A stretch of DNA of 64,000 bases from Sphingomonas sp. 35-24ZXX (GTDB lineage: Bacteria; Pseudomonadota; Alphaproteobacteria; Sphingomonadales; Sphingomonadaceae). Below the pieces are notes generated by a model. That model saw only the letters and a list, made by a program, of their open reading frames with translations, was not told the DNA's origin and ran no database searches. The stretch is taken from positions 124,001 to 188,000 of the forward strand of contig NZ_JROG01000008.1 in the NCBI RefSeq assembly GCF_000786215.1. The letters are read 5' to 3'. Below are positions 25,641-34,452 of this stretch, in pieces (the stretch's first letter is position 1; the number at the start of each line of letters is the position of its first letter). Made by a program: the position numbers and the translations under genes.

Positions 25641-26654
25641 ATGAACAGCACCGCTCCCCACACCTCCGCCCAGATCAGCATCCATATCAATGGCGAACCC
25701 CGCCGTGTTACCGCCGCGCAAAGCATTGCCGCGCTTGTCGGGACCTTGGGGTTGGACCCCGCGAAGGTCGCGGTGGAGCGCAATCTGGAGATCGTGCCGC
25801 GCTCGACACTGGGCGACGTGCTTGTCCAGGACGGTGATCGGCTGGAAATCGTCCATTTTGTCGGCGGCGGCGACCATGCGCCGGCTGATGACAGCTGGAC
25901 CGTGGCCGGCCACACCTTCCGATCGCGGCTGATCGTCGGCACCGGCAAGTACAAGGACTTTGCGCAGAACGCAGCCGCGGTCGAGGCCTCGGGCGCCGAG
26001 ATCGTCACTGTCGCCGTCCGCCGGGTCAATGTGTCCGATCCCAATGCCCCGATGCTGACCGATTTCATCGATCCCAAGAAGATCACCTATCTGCCCAACA
26101 CCGCAGGCTGCTTCACCGGCGAGGATGCGATCCGCACCCTGCGGCTGGCGCGCGAGGCGGGCGGTTGGGATCTGGTCAAGCTCGAGGTGCTGGGCGAGGC
26201 CAAGACCTTGTACCCCGACATGCACGAGACACTGCGCGCGACCGAGATCCTGGCCAAGGAGGGCTTCAAGCCGATGGTCTATTGCGTCGATGACCCGATC
26301 GGCGCCAAGCGGCTGGAAGATGCAGGCGCGGTGGCGATCATGCCGCTGGGCGCGCCGATCGGATCGGGCCTGGGCATCCAGAACCGCGTCACCATCCGGC
26401 TGATCATCGAAAACGCCAAGGTGCCGGTGCTGGTCGACGCCGGTGTCGGCACAGCCTCCGACGCTGCAATCGCGATGGAGCTGGGCTGCGACGGCGTGCT
26501 GATGAACACCGCGATCGCCGAGGCCAGGGATCCGATCCGCATGGCACGCGCGATGCGGCTGGCGGTGGAAGCGGGGCGCGATGCCTATCTTGCCGGGCGC
26601 ATGGGGACGCGCAAATATGCCGATCCCTCCAGCCCGCTTGCCGGACTGATTTGA
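25641..26654 (+). CDS. thiG: ThiS-ThiG fusion: sulfur carrier plus thiazole synthase
   Basis: 337 residues. Residues 1-77 are a ThiS-like ubiquitin fold ending in Gly-Gly-Gly (75-77); residues about 85-337 are ThiG ([31 protein letters not shown] with the Schiff-base Lys, [31 protein letters not shown]). ThiG builds the thiazole phosphate of thiamine from deoxyxylulose phosphate, dehydroglycine and ThiS thiocarboxylate. In the fusion the ThiS C-terminus is not free, which raises the question of processing. ATG 25641 is used; the upstream frame from 25587 overlaps little else but is not protein-like. Confidence 0.95.
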   Translation: MNSTAPHTSAQISIHINGEPRRVTAAQSIAALVGTLGLDPAKVAVERNLEIVPRSTLGDVLVQDGDRLEIVHFVGGGDHAPADDSWTVAGHTFRSRLIVGTGKYKDFAQNAAAVEASGAEIVTVAVRRVNVSDPNAPMLTDFIDPKKITYLPNTAGCFTGEDAIRTLRLAREAGGWDLVKLEVLGEAKTLYPDMHETLRATEILAKEGFKPMVYCVDDPIGAKRLEDAGAVAIMPLGAPIGSGLGIQNRVTIRLIIENAKVPVLVDAGVGTASDAAIAMELGCDGVLMNTAIAEARDPIRMARAMRLAVEAGRDAYLAGRMGTRKYADPSSPLAGLI

Positions 26655-26658
26655 CCGC

Positions 26659-26672
26659 GTTCCACGTGGAAC
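26659..26672. promoter_or_regulatory. parS-like palindrome
   Basis: GTTCCACGTGGAAC, a perfect 14-bp palindrome four bases after the thiSG stop. It matches the ParB site consensus TGTTNCACGTGNAACA in all core positions but has C rather than T/A at the outermost positions. About 16-19 kb from the three sites near parAB. Confidence 0.55.
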
Positions 26673-26954
26673 CACATCGGGGCGCCTTCCGGCTCTCGGA
26701 GCGCCCGCCCGATGCCATGACCTTTCCGTAGCGTCACTGCGGAAAGAAGTTACCGATTCGATGACAGTTTCTTTGCACTTGTAACACTCGTCGATACCGC
26801 TCTGTCGTTCGTCGACAGCTGTAGTCGTTGAGCGACGTGGCCCGCGCCCTTGTCGAGCGCGGGGCGACGCGGGCCCGTGGGCGGCCTATCCAGATGATGT
26901 CGCCGATGCTCCATAGCTCCCCAGGCCGGGACATCGGCGGCAAACGACAACAAG

Positions 26955-26990
26955 ACCGGTCCTGCAGGGACCCTTGCCAGCAGGACCGGT
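26955..26990 (+). other. 5' hairpin upstream of the UrcA gene
   Basis: ACCGGTCCTGC (26955-26965) and GCAGGACCGGT (26980-26990) form a perfect 11-bp stem with a 14-base loop, ending 42 bases before the UrcA ATG. There is no U-run. It could be a message stabiliser or a leader control element. The rest of the 378-base gap (26655-27032) holds the parS-like palindrome and no gene I can support. Confidence 0.5.
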
Positions 26991-27032
26991 CCACGTTTCA
27001 GTTTGCTTGCCCCATCGAAAGGACCCCACCCC

Positions 27033-27422
27033 ATGTTCGCCCGTGCTCTTGCCCCCATCGCTACCCGCACCCTGGCCGCCGCGACCGCCTCGGCCATCCT
27101 GTTTTCCGCCGCTGTCCAGGCCAATCCGGTCCACACCGAGCAGGCCGCTGGTGGCCGCGTGGTCCGCAGCGTCGAAGTTCCCTTTGTCGATCTCGATCTC
27201 ACCACGCCCGAAGGCGCCAACACGCTCAAGACCCGGCTGCGCGCTGCCTCGACCAAGGTCTGCGGCGGCTCCCCGCGCGGTCCGCTGCGTGAGCAGATCG
27301 ATCACCGCAACTGCGTCACCCAGACCATGGCCAGCGGCCAGCGCGCCATGGTCACGCTAATTGCCCGCGCCGAAGCCGGCGAAAGCTTCAAGCCGGGCGA
27401 GCGCATCGCCGTCGGCAGCTGA
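27033..27422 (+). CDS. UrcA-family exported protein
   Basis: 129 residues: signal peptide (MFARALAPIATRTLAAATASAILFSAAVQA), then the UrcA-family pattern RSVEVPFVDLDLTTPEGANTL...RAASTKVCG and a second Cys in RNCVTQ, suggesting one disulfide. UrcA proteins are small periplasmic proteins of unknown function, abundant in sphingomonads. GAAAGGA lies before the ATG and a terminator follows, so the gene is a single unit. Confidence 0.88.
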   Translation: MFARALAPIATRTLAAATASAILFSAAVQANPVHTEQAAGGRVVRSVEVPFVDLDLTTPEGANTLKTRLRAASTKVCGGSPRGPLREQIDHRNCVTQTMASGQRAMVTLIARAEAGESFKPGERIAVGS

Positions 27423-27458
27423 TTTCACCCGTTTACCAACCCTTGGTAGAACCCGACT

Positions 27459-27490
27459 GGACCGACAGCCCCCAAGCTGTCGGTCCTTTT
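27459..27490 (+). terminator. Intrinsic terminator of the UrcA gene
   Basis: GGACCGACAGC (27459-27469), six-base loop, GCTGTCGGTCC (27476-27486), then TTTT. Perfect 11-bp stem. Confidence 0.93.
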
Positions 27491-27594
27491 CTGTTATGCG
27501 TCAGGGTTCACTGAAGCTCAGCCCCGTGTGCTTTCGCGCCTCGTGAGGATCGATCAAGGCTGACGTGATAGCCGCGCCGGGCGCACAAAAGATC

Positions 27595-27623
27595 GAGGCG
27601 GACGCACCAGGTGCGCCCGCCTC
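27595..27623 (-). terminator. Probable terminator of the SleB-like gene
   Basis: GAGGCGGACGCACC pairs with GGTGCGCCCGCCTC (one mismatch); on the minus strand GATCTTTTG follows. It is about 75 bases past the hydrolase stop. Confidence 0.65.
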
Positions 27624-27696
27624 AGTCCTTTGCGACCCAAAGGACTATGCTGCAGCCTGTCCATCCACCCCTGGCAATCGGGCCGGGGAGAGAGGA

Positions 27697-28356
27697 TCAG
27701 CGATAGAAGACGTGATTGTCGACCGCGGCGAGGCGCTGCATGCGCCAGCCCGGCGAAACATGGCGTGCATGGAAGAACAGCGCGCCTTCGACGGGGCTGT
27801 CCCAGGCATCCTTCATCGCGATCTGCGCAATGGCCACGGCCTCTTTCCAGTCGACGCTGCTCGCGGGAATGGCGGGCATGCGTCCGCCACGAACGAACGA
27901 GAACTGGCTGGGCTGATAGACGACACCGCACAGGCTGCTGGCAAAGCGGCCCGAATCGCGCCGGGCGATCACGACCTTTGCGACCGCGAGCTGGCCATTG
28001 AGCGTTTCGCCCTTGGATTCGAAATAGACCGCGCCGGCAAGGCACCGGGTCTCTTCGTCCAGGTCGGCGGGAACATCGTGCATCGACACGAGCTGCGCCA
28101 GGCTGTCGGCCTTGAGCGGCGGCTGGGCGCTCTGGGTGTCGATCTGAAGGGGAGCGGTTTCGGCCTGCGCGGAGGTTTCGACAGCGGCGTCAGGCGCACT
28201 GGAAACAGCAACTTCGCTCGTCTGGGCGGGAACCGGCTGGATCGTTTCGGCAGTCAGCGGCGATGCAAAGGCGGCTGATGCGTCGGTGAAGGTGAGGGTA
28301 GCAATCGAATAGATTGCCACGGCGGCCATGCTGGCGGCCTTGAGGATCGTACTCAT
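27697..28356 (-). CDS. SleB-type cell wall hydrolase
   Basis: 219 residues: signal peptide (MSTILKAASMAAVAIYSIATL...), a low-complexity linker (about 30-85), then the Hydrolase_2/SleB domain with LAGAVYFESKGETLNGQLAVAKVV, whose Glu in YFESKGE is the catalytic acid of these peptidoglycan lytic enzymes, and the C-terminal GALFFHARHVSPGW. ATG 28356 is chosen over a TTG one codon earlier. The 200 bases upstream contain its promoter and nothing coding that I can support. Confidence 0.9.
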   Translation of the reverse strand: MSTILKAASMAAVAIYSIATLTFTDASAAFASPLTAETIQPVPAQTSEVAVSSAPDAAVETSAQAETAPLQIDTQSAQPPLKADSLAQLVSMHDVPADLDEETRCLAGAVYFESKGETLNGQLAVAKVVIARRDSGRFASSLCGVVYQPSQFSFVRGGRMPAIPASSVDWKEAVAIAQIAMKDAWDSPVEGALFFHARHVSPGWRMQRLAAVDNHVFYR

Positions 28357-28558
28357 CAAATTCTTTGACTGTGCGGTGGATCACCATGACCGGGACACGG
28401 ATCGGGCAGATCATGGATCTGTCGACCGGTTCCGGCGGGTTACCCCCCGTCTGCGTGCTTGCCCTCGGTTCGTCGCCTTTTGTAAAAAGCCATGGAACCG
28501 GCCGGACCGCCTGCGCGTTTATCGGTGAACGGGCCCCTCTAGCAGGCGGCTGTGCGAG

Positions 28559-28912
28559 TCAACTCGCCTCACCGATTATCGCGTCGAACTGTGCGCGGCT
28601 GGCGACATCCAGTTCGATGACCCACAAATCGCCGTCCCGGGCGCGCCTGCGGGCGATGTATTCGGCCTGAGTCCCCTTACGCGCGACCGTCGCCTCGTCA
28701 TCCGCCCAGATCTCCTGCCAATCGGTGCTGCCGTCGAACGCGATCATGCCTTCCAGCAGGGCATTGTCGCGCCCCCGCACCGTGCGCGCGATCAGGATGA
28801 TGCCCGAAACCGGATCGCCCTTGGCCAATACGGTCGCAAACCCGCCCGCTGCTGCCGTCAGCCGTTGCAGCGCGCCGATCCGCACGTGCGCCGCCAGCCG
28901 GGGTTCGATCAT
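28559..28912 (-). CDS. DUF1491-family protein
   Basis: 117 residues beginning MIEPRLAAHVRIGALQRLTAAAGG, with GDPVSGIILI and a C-terminal RRRARDGDLWVIELDV. This matches the DUF1491 proteins common in alphaproteobacteria, function unknown, cytosolic. It overlaps the upstream thioesterase gene by four bases (ATGA); the frame extends further upstream but only inside that gene. Confidence 0.85.
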   Translation of the reverse strand: MIEPRLAAHVRIGALQRLTAAAGGFATVLAKGDPVSGIILIARTVRGRDNALLEGMIAFDGSTDWQEIWADDEATVARKGTQAEYIARRRARDGDLWVIELDVASRAQFDAIIGEAS

Positions 28913-29427
28913 CCGGGGCTGTCCTGGACGGGGCCCGAATAGCCCGCCAGCCCTGAAAGCCCGATATGCGAGCGCATGAAGGTGCCCGTGCCGCGCGCGA
29001 TTTCCTCGCCGTAGCTGTCGACCAGGCGCGATTCGCCGACAAACACCCGGCGCTTGCCGCTGACCCAATGGCCCTCGGCATACACCGGTCCCGCGCGCAC
29101 CGGCGCGGTGAAATGGAGGTTGAAGGCGGTCGTCAGCAGAAAACGATCGGTCACCAGCGCGTTGCAGGCATAGAAGGCTGCATCGTCGAGCATCTTGAAA
29201 TAGAGCGTGCCGTGCGCCGCGCCTGCTGCGTGGAAATGCTCCTGCGTGACATCGAAATCGATCCGCGCGCGGCCAGCCCCGGTAATCGTCAGCCGCGAAG
29301 GAAACAGCCGGTTGATCGATGCTGCGGCATAAAGCCGTTCGAGCGCCCGAAAATGCGCGCCCTCGCCCGTGCCTTCGCCTGCCGCTTCGACGGTCCCGGC
29401 TGCAGACGCCGGATCAGGCAGCGTCAC
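28909..29427 (-). CDS. PaaI-type hotdog thioesterase
   Basis: 172 residues. After a low-complexity N-terminus, a hotdog domain with HFHAAGAAHGTLYFKMLDDAAFYACN (about 64-90), where HG..YFKMLDDAAFYAC mirrors the active-site helix of PaaI-like acyl-CoA thioesterases, and a C-terminal GESRLVDSYGEEIARGTGTFM strand pair. The end of ptsN overlaps its start by about 14 bases. Confidence 0.87.
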   Translation of the reverse strand: MTLPDPASAAGTVEAAGEGTGEGAHFRALERLYAAASINRLFPSRLTITGAGRARIDFDVTQEHFHAAGAAHGTLYFKMLDDAAFYACNALVTDRFLLTTAFNLHFTAPVRAGPVYAEGHWVSGKRRVFVGESRLVDSYGEEIARGTGTFMRSHIGLSGLAGYSGPVQDSPG

Positions 29428-29875
29428 GGTCCAGCTCGGCGGTCACCAGCGCGTAGATCGCATCCGGATCATCGGCGCCCTTGATCTTGGCCAGCGTCTT
29501 TTCGTCACGGGTCAGCCGCGAGATATGCGCCAGCGCCTGCAGATGCATTGCGCCGGTAGCCAGCGGCGACAGCAGCGCGATCACCAGATCGACCGGCAGA
29601 TTGTCGATCGATCCGAACTCGATCGGCTTGCCCAGCCGCAGCAGCACCGCCACCGAATGGTCGAGCCCTTCCAGCTTGCCATGCGGGATGGCGACCCTGC
29701 GGCCAAAGCCGGTCGAGCCCAGCTGCTCGCGCTCGAGCAGACAGGCGAGCACCTGCTCGGCATCCAACCCATAGCAATGGCCGAACTGCTCGGCCGCCAG
29801 CTCCAGCGCCTGGTGCTTGTCGGCGACGCGCGCCGAGGTCAGCACCGCCTGCTTGTCGAGTTCGAACCACGCCAT
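29414..29875 (-). CDS. ptsN: PTS-Ntr EIIA regulatory protein
   Basis: 153 residues of EIIA-Ntr. The phosphorylatable His is in RVAIPHGKLEGL (about residue 63). Member of the nitrogen phosphotransferase relay (PtsP-NPr-PtsN) that regulates K+ uptake and stress genes rather than sugar import. ATG 29875 is preferred to a TTG three codons earlier. hpf lies upstream, preserving part of the rpoN-hpf-ptsN order, but rpoN is not here. Confidence 0.94.
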   Translation of the reverse strand: MAWFELDKQAVLTSARVADKHQALELAAEQFGHCYGLDAEQVLACLLEREQLGSTGFGRRVAIPHGKLEGLDHSVAVLLRLGKPIEFGSIDNLPVDLVIALLSPLATGAMHLQALAHISRLTRDEKTLAKIKGADDPDAIYALVTAELDRDAA

Positions 29876-30082
29876 GATTATCAAAATTCTCGATTCTGTC
29901 GCGCCGCTCCCGATCGTTGCGGAACCGGCGCGCTCGAATGGTCATCCAATGATCGTCGGTCCTGCCGGGAGAGGCCCTGTCCTTCTCCCGCCGACGTGTT
30001 GCTGCGGCGCCCATGCACCAGATCGCGCAAAAAACCAAGTCGCGCGATGCCCTGGCGCACAGCGCCGCAGAATTTTATCGGA

Positions 30083-30646
30083 TCACGCCTGGGGTTCGAC
30101 CCAGCCGATCGAGCCATCCTGGCGGCGATAGACCATGTTGTGCCGCCCGGTGCCGGTGTTCTTGAAAAACAGCGCATTGGTGTTGCGCAGATCGAGCATC
30201 ATCACCGCATCGGACACGGTGGCTTCGGGAACATCGACCCGCGTTTCGGCAATCACGACGGGCGCATCGCCGACAACCTCTTCCTCGCTGCCGCTGTCGA
30301 ACACCGTATAGGCGGCTTCTTCTTCGCGCGCGGCATGCTGAACCTGCTCGTGGCGCCCCTTCAGGCGGCCCATGTAGCGGCGCAGCTGCTTGTCGATCTT
30401 TTCGGCGGCGCCATCGAAGGAAACATGCGCGTCATGGGCCAGGCCGTGGCCCTTGAGGATCAGGCCCTGCATCACATGCGTGACGATGTCGCACTGGAAC
30501 TGGTCGTGAGGCCCTCGCCCGAAGGTCACATGGGTGGATATGGCCTTGGAAAAATACTTTTCGACAATCGCATTGAGCCGATCCGCAACATGCACCTTGA
30601 GGGCTTCGCCGGTATCGACCTGGTGACCTGAAATACGAATGTCCAT
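30083..30646 (-). CDS. hpf: Ribosome hibernation promoting factor, long form
   Basis: 187 residues. N-terminal S30AE/RaiA domain (MDIRISGHQVDTGEALKVHV...) and a C-terminal domain (about 125-187, ending MVYRRQDGSIGWVEPQA) found only in long HPF, which alone dimerises 70S ribosomes. ATG 30646 is favoured because GGAGA precedes it; ATG 30658 would add four residues. 207 gene-free bases separate it from ptsN, with a GGGAGA/TCTCCC hairpin but no clear terminator. Confidence 0.94.
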   Translation of the reverse strand: MDIRISGHQVDTGEALKVHVADRLNAIVEKYFSKAISTHVTFGRGPHDQFQCDIVTHVMQGLILKGHGLAHDAHVSFDGAAEKIDKQLRRYMGRLKGRHEQVQHAAREEEAAYTVFDSGSEEEVVGDAPVVIAETRVDVPEATVSDAVMMLDLRNTNALFFKNTGTGRHNMVYRRQDGSIGWVEPQA

Positions 30647-30779
30647 GATGTTCTCCATGACTAGGACCAGTCGCGGGGATGCCACGACGGGCCGGACAGA
30701 TATGCCCCGGCGTTCATGCGCCGAGGATGGTATGAGCTTCGGGAAATGACCTCCTTTCGTTGAAGGTTGCACAAACAGG

Positions 30780-31481
30780 TTAACGCGTGGACAGCCAGAG
30801 TGGCTGCTTGATCTTGCCCAGAAATTCGCGATGTGCGGCCAGCTCCGCCTCGCTGGCGGCAAACGGACGGGGCAGGCGGTGCGGACGCTGTTCCAGCGGG
30901 ATCAGGCGCGGCCGGCCAGAGACCTGCACACCATCGGTGGCCGCATCGTCGGCGAGGCCCAGGCCGATCTGCCGGCCACCGGTAAGCTCGATATAGACCT
31001 GCGTCAGCAGTTCGGCGTCGAGCAGCGCGCCGTGCAGCACGCGGTGGCTGCGGTCGACCCCGAACCGCTTGCACAAGGCATCAAGGCTGGCAGGCGATCC
31101 AGGAAAGCGCGAGCGCGCCATCGCAACGGTATCGACCACCCGGCTCATCGGAATCGCAGGATGGCCGGTGCGCGCGAGTTCGGCGTTGAGGAAGCGCATG
31201 TCGAACCCGGCATTGTGCGCGACCAGCACCGCGTCGCCCAGAAATTCGAGCAGATCCTCGACTCCGGCGGCAAACAACGGCTTGTCGGCCAAAAAGGCGT
31301 CGCTGTGCCCGTGCACGCGCTCGGCTTCGGGCGGCATCGGCATTTCGGGATTGTAGAAGGCGTGGAAGGTGCGGCCCGTGGCCATCCGGCCGACCATCTC
31401 GATACACCCGATTTCCACCATCCTGTGTCCTTCGTCGGGGGACAGGCCGGTGGTTTCGGTATCGAAAATGATCTCTCTCAT
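30780..31481 (-). CDS. dnaQ: DNA polymerase III epsilon subunit (proofreading exonuclease)
   Basis: 233 residues. DEDDh exonuclease: ExoI FDTETTGL at residues 6-13, ExoII VAHNAGFDMRFLN near 97, and ExoIII HGALLDAELLTQVY near 153 with the catalytic His and Asp. A C-terminal tail (about 180-233) would bind the polymerase alpha subunit. ATG 31481; the extra upstream codons overlap nothing conserved. 26 bases from coaE. Confidence 0.95.
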   Translation of the reverse strand: MREIIFDTETTGLSPDEGHRMVEIGCIEMVGRMATGRTFHAFYNPEMPMPPEAERVHGHSDAFLADKPLFAAGVEDLLEFLGDAVLVAHNAGFDMRFLNAELARTGHPAIPMSRVVDTVAMARSRFPGSPASLDALCKRFGVDRSHRVLHGALLDAELLTQVYIELTGGRQIGLGLADDAATDGVQVSGRPRLIPLEQRPHRLPRPFAASEAELAAHREFLGKIKQPLWLSTR

Positions 31482-31506
31482 TCCAACTACTATTGGACCG
31501 ATTTGA

Positions 31507-32145
31507 TCATCGCGCAAGAGACGAGCGCAAATTCCCCAGCAGCTTTCGCACCGCCTGTCGCGTGGCCAGCAGGGTGCCGCCGGTGGGGATCACCCAGTCG
31601 GCATGGGCACGCTTGTGATGGTCGGCCATCTGCAGATGGCGGATGTGCCGCAGCCGCGCCGCGGTCATGCCTGCGCGCGCCATCACCCGCTTGCGCTGCT
31701 GCCACAATGCGGCGGACACCACGACGATGCCGTCGACATTCTGCGTTCCGCCCTTCTCGAACAGCAAGGGGATATCGAACACGATGATCCGCCGGGCCCG
31801 GTTGGCGCGGACGAACGCCGCGCGCGAACGGCCGACGGCGGGATGGACGATATGTTCGAGCGTTCTGAGTGCCGCCGGATTGCCGAACACCGCCGCGCCC
31901 AGCTTTGCGCGGTCCACCCCCTGCGGCCCGGTGGTCCCGGGAAATGCCGCCTCGATTCTGGACAGCAACGCGCCGCCAGGACCCTGCAGCCGGTGCACTT
32001 CGGCATCGGCATCGAACACCGGCACGCCCTCGGCGCGCAGCATCCTGGCCACCGCGGATTTGCCCATGCCGATCGACCCGGTCAGCCCGAGCACCATCGG
32101 GCGGTGTCGGTGATGGGGGGGCAGCCGCTTGACGTGCGCGGTCAT
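31507..32145 (-). CDS. coaE: Dephospho-CoA kinase
   Basis: 212 residues. Final step of CoA synthesis. P-loop GLTGSIGMGKSAVARM (about 19-34), FDADAEVHRL, the HPAVGRSR segment and IPLLFEKG. ATG 32145 overlaps the aroE stop (ATGA), giving a 16-residue lead before the P-loop; ATG 32097 would be an internal alternative. Confidence 0.95.
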   Translation of the reverse strand: MTAHVKRLPPHHRHRPMVLGLTGSIGMGKSAVARMLRAEGVPVFDADAEVHRLQGPGGALLSRIEAAFPGTTGPQGVDRAKLGAAVFGNPAALRTLEHIVHPAVGRSRAAFVRANRARRIIVFDIPLLFEKGGTQNVDGIVVVSAALWQQRKRVMARAGMTAARLRHIRHLQMADHHKRAHADWVIPTGGTLLATRQAVRKLLGNLRSSLAR

Positions 32146-32963
32146 GCGGTCAGCAGTGCGCGCAGCTCGTCATCGCGGGCGCGCGGCGGGGCGGCATCGA
32201 AGAAGATCTCGAAGGCGAGCGCCGCCTGGCCGATCAGCATCTCCAGCCCGTCAACCGTCTCCAGCCCGCGGGCACGCGCCGCCTTGAGCAGCCCGGTTTC
32301 GAGCGGATTGTAGACGATGTCATAAACCAGCGCGCTGTCGGGCAGCGGCGACAGGTCGATCTCGAGCGGATCGAACCCCTTCATGCCCAGGGGGCTGGTG
32401 TTGACGAGAAGATCGACCTCGCCCAGCGCATCGGCCATGCCGCGCACCTGACCCTTGAGCCCGAACGCGGCGAGCAGACCCATGGCCTTCAAGGGGCTGC
32501 GGGCGTGGATGGTGACGCTGGCGACGTCCATCCGCGACAGGGCAAACAGCACCGCCCGCGCCGCACCGCCCGCACCGATCACCGCGACATCGGCTCCGGC
32601 AAAATCGCTCTGCCCCAAGGGCGCGTAGAAGCCGCCTGCATCGGTATTGGTGCCGAACAATGCGCCCTCGGCATCGCGGGCGATGGTGTTCATCGCGCCG
32701 ATGCTGGTGCGCACATCGCCTGGATCGGCGACATGCTCCATCACCGCGAGCTTGTGCGGGATGGTGACATTGCAGCCGCGCCAGAGCGGATCGTCGCGGC
32801 GCGATGCGATATAATCGCCGAGGGCTTCTGGCGTGACATGGGTGGCGCGATAGTCCGCCTCCAGCCCCAGCGCCTTCAGCCAGAAGCCGTGGATCAGCGG
32901 GGATTTGCTGTGCGCGATCGGATCGCCGATCACCTCGGCATAAGGGGTTCCAGACTGGGTCAC
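32142..32963 (-). CDS. aroE: Shikimate dehydrogenase
   Basis: 273 residues. NADP-dependent reduction of 3-dehydroshikimate. GDPIAHSKSPLIHGFW (13-28), the catalytic Lys in CNVTIPHK (about 70), NTDAGGF and the nucleotide site GAGGAARAV (about 130). GTG 32963 is the start. Part of the compact maf-aroE-coaE-dnaQ run. Confidence 0.95.
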   Translation of the reverse strand: MTQSGTPYAEVIGDPIAHSKSPLIHGFWLKALGLEADYRATHVTPEALGDYIASRRDDPLWRGCNVTIPHKLAVMEHVADPGDVRTSIGAMNTIARDAEGALFGTNTDAGGFYAPLGQSDFAGADVAVIGAGGAARAVLFALSRMDVASVTIHARSPLKAMGLLAAFGLKGQVRGMADALGEVDLLVNTSPLGMKGFDPLEIDLSPLPDSALVYDIVYNPLETGLLKAARARGLETVDGLEMLIGQAALAFEIFFDAAPPRARDDELRALLTA

Positions 32964-32973
32964 GCAGCGCCGA

Positions 32974-33567
32974 TCAGCTGGGCATCAGTTCGCGTTCGCG
33001 CAGGAAGCCGAGCAGCGGCAGCAGCGGCATTCCCAGAACGGTGAAGTGATTGCCTTCGATATGGCTGAAAAGCTGGGCTCCCGCGCCTTCGATCTCGTAG
33101 CAGCCCACCGTGTATCCGATGGTTTCCCAGTGCTTTTCCACATAATTGCGCACAAAGGCGCTGCCCAGCGGGCGCACGTGCATCACCGCCTTGTCGACAT
33201 GCCGCCAGATCGGACGACCGCCCTCGACGATCACCGCAGCGCTCCACAATTTGTGTGCCTTGCCCGACAGCGTCTCGAGCTGGCGGATCGCATCCTCGGG
33301 AGTCTGCGGCTTGCTCAGCATCTCGCCCGATGCGGTTTCCAGGATCTGGTCGGAGCCCAGCACCATCGCCTCGATGCGGCGCGTGCCCACGCGCATGGCT
33401 TTGGCCTCGGCCAGGGCATCGGCAATATCGCGCGGCGACGTGCCGTCGGCGTGCAGCGAAGCGCGGATCGCCGATTCATCGATATGCGCCGCGACCACCG
33501 AAAAGGGGACATCGGCAGCATCGAGCATGGCCCGGCGCGAGGCGCTTTGCGATGCGAGTATCAGCAT
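32974..33567 (-). CDS. maf: Maf-like nucleoside triphosphate pyrophosphatase
   Basis: 197 residues. House-cleaning nucleotide pyrophosphatase: LILASQSASRRAML at the N-terminus, GSDQILE near residue 71 with the catalytic Asp, KPQTPEDAI and the FSHIEGNHFTVLGMPL C-terminal block. YceF-type specificity (m7GTP) is possible but not settled by eye. Confidence 0.93.
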   Translation of the reverse strand: MLILASQSASRRAMLDAADVPFSVVAAHIDESAIRASLHADGTSPRDIADALAEAKAMRVGTRRIEAMVLGSDQILETASGEMLSKPQTPEDAIRQLETLSGKAHKLWSAAVIVEGGRPIWRHVDKAVMHVRPLGSAFVRNYVEKHWETIGYTVGCYEIEGAGAQLFSHIEGNHFTVLGMPLLPLLGFLRERELMPS

Positions 33568-33579
33568 TTCACTTCGTCC

Positions 33580-34452
33580 TTATGCTTTGTCGGTGGTCAA
33601 GCTGGGTTGCAGCCCCGACCTTGCCCTGCTCTCGCGCGCGGCTTCGCGCTCGTTGAACAGGTTGATGATCGCCGCCGCCGTTTCCTCGATCGACCTGCGG
33701 GTCACATCGATGACCGGCCAACCATTATCCGCAAACATGCGCCGCGCAAAGGCCAGCTCGGCCTTCACCTTCTCGTCGTTCACATAGTCGGTTTCGGGGG
33801 CCTGGTTCAAGGACAACAGGCGGTTTCTGCGCACCGCGATCAGCCGTTCCGGATTGGTCGTCAGCCCCACGACCAGCGGGTGCTTGAGCATGAACAGGGC
33901 AGGGGGCGGCGGCGATTCCACCACGATCGGAATGTTCGCGGTCCGGTATCCCCGGTTGGCCAGATAGATCGAGGTCGGCGTCTTCGACGAACGCGAAACG
34001 CCGGCCAGCACGATCTCGGCGGTTTCCCAATTTTCCCAGTTCTGCCCGTCATCATGCGCGATGGTGAACTGGATCGCCTCGACCCGCGCGAAATATGCGG
34101 CATCGAGTACATGCTGACGGCCCGGGCGCGCCTTGGCCGCCTGGCCAAGCAGGTTCGACAGGGCATCGGTGACGGCATCGAGCGCGGGCACCATCGGCAA
34201 GCCCAGCACCCGGCAGCGGCGTTCCAGCTTGGCGCGGATATCGGGATTGACCAGAGTGAACAGCACCAGCCCCGGATTGGCCGCGACCTCGTCCAGAATC
34301 CGGTCGAGATGCGTTTCGGACCGCACCATCGGCCAGAAGTGCTTGATGATCTCGACCGCATCGAACTGCGCCAGCGCGGCCTTGGCGATGTTCTCCAGCG
34401 TTTCGCCGGTGGAATCCGACAGCAGATGGAGGTGAAAGCGGCTCATGCGCAT
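33580..34452 (-). CDS. ppsR: Pyruvate, phosphate dikinase regulatory protein (DUF299)
   Basis: 290 residues of the bifunctional kinase/pyrophosphorylase that inactivates and reactivates PPDK or PEP synthase by ADP-dependent phosphorylation. HLLSDSTGETLENIAKAAL starts the protein, and GVSRSSKTPTSIYLANRGY (about 148-166) is the P-loop of the family. ATG 34452 or 34446 is the start. This is the homologue of the gene flanking the Caulobacter and Rickettsia origins opposite hemE, which is also the arrangement here. Confidence 0.93.
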   Translation of the reverse strand: MRMSRFHLHLLSDSTGETLENIAKAALAQFDAVEIIKHFWPMVRSETHLDRILDEVAANPGLVLFTLVNPDIRAKLERRCRVLGLPMVPALDAVTDALSNLLGQAAKARPGRQHVLDAAYFARVEAIQFTIAHDDGQNWENWETAEIVLAGVSRSSKTPTSIYLANRGYRTANIPIVVESPPPPALFMLKHPLVVGLTTNPERLIAVRRNRLLSLNQAPETDYVNDEKVKAELAFARRMFADNGWPVIDVTRRSIEETAAAIINLFNEREAARESRARSGLQPSLTTDKA

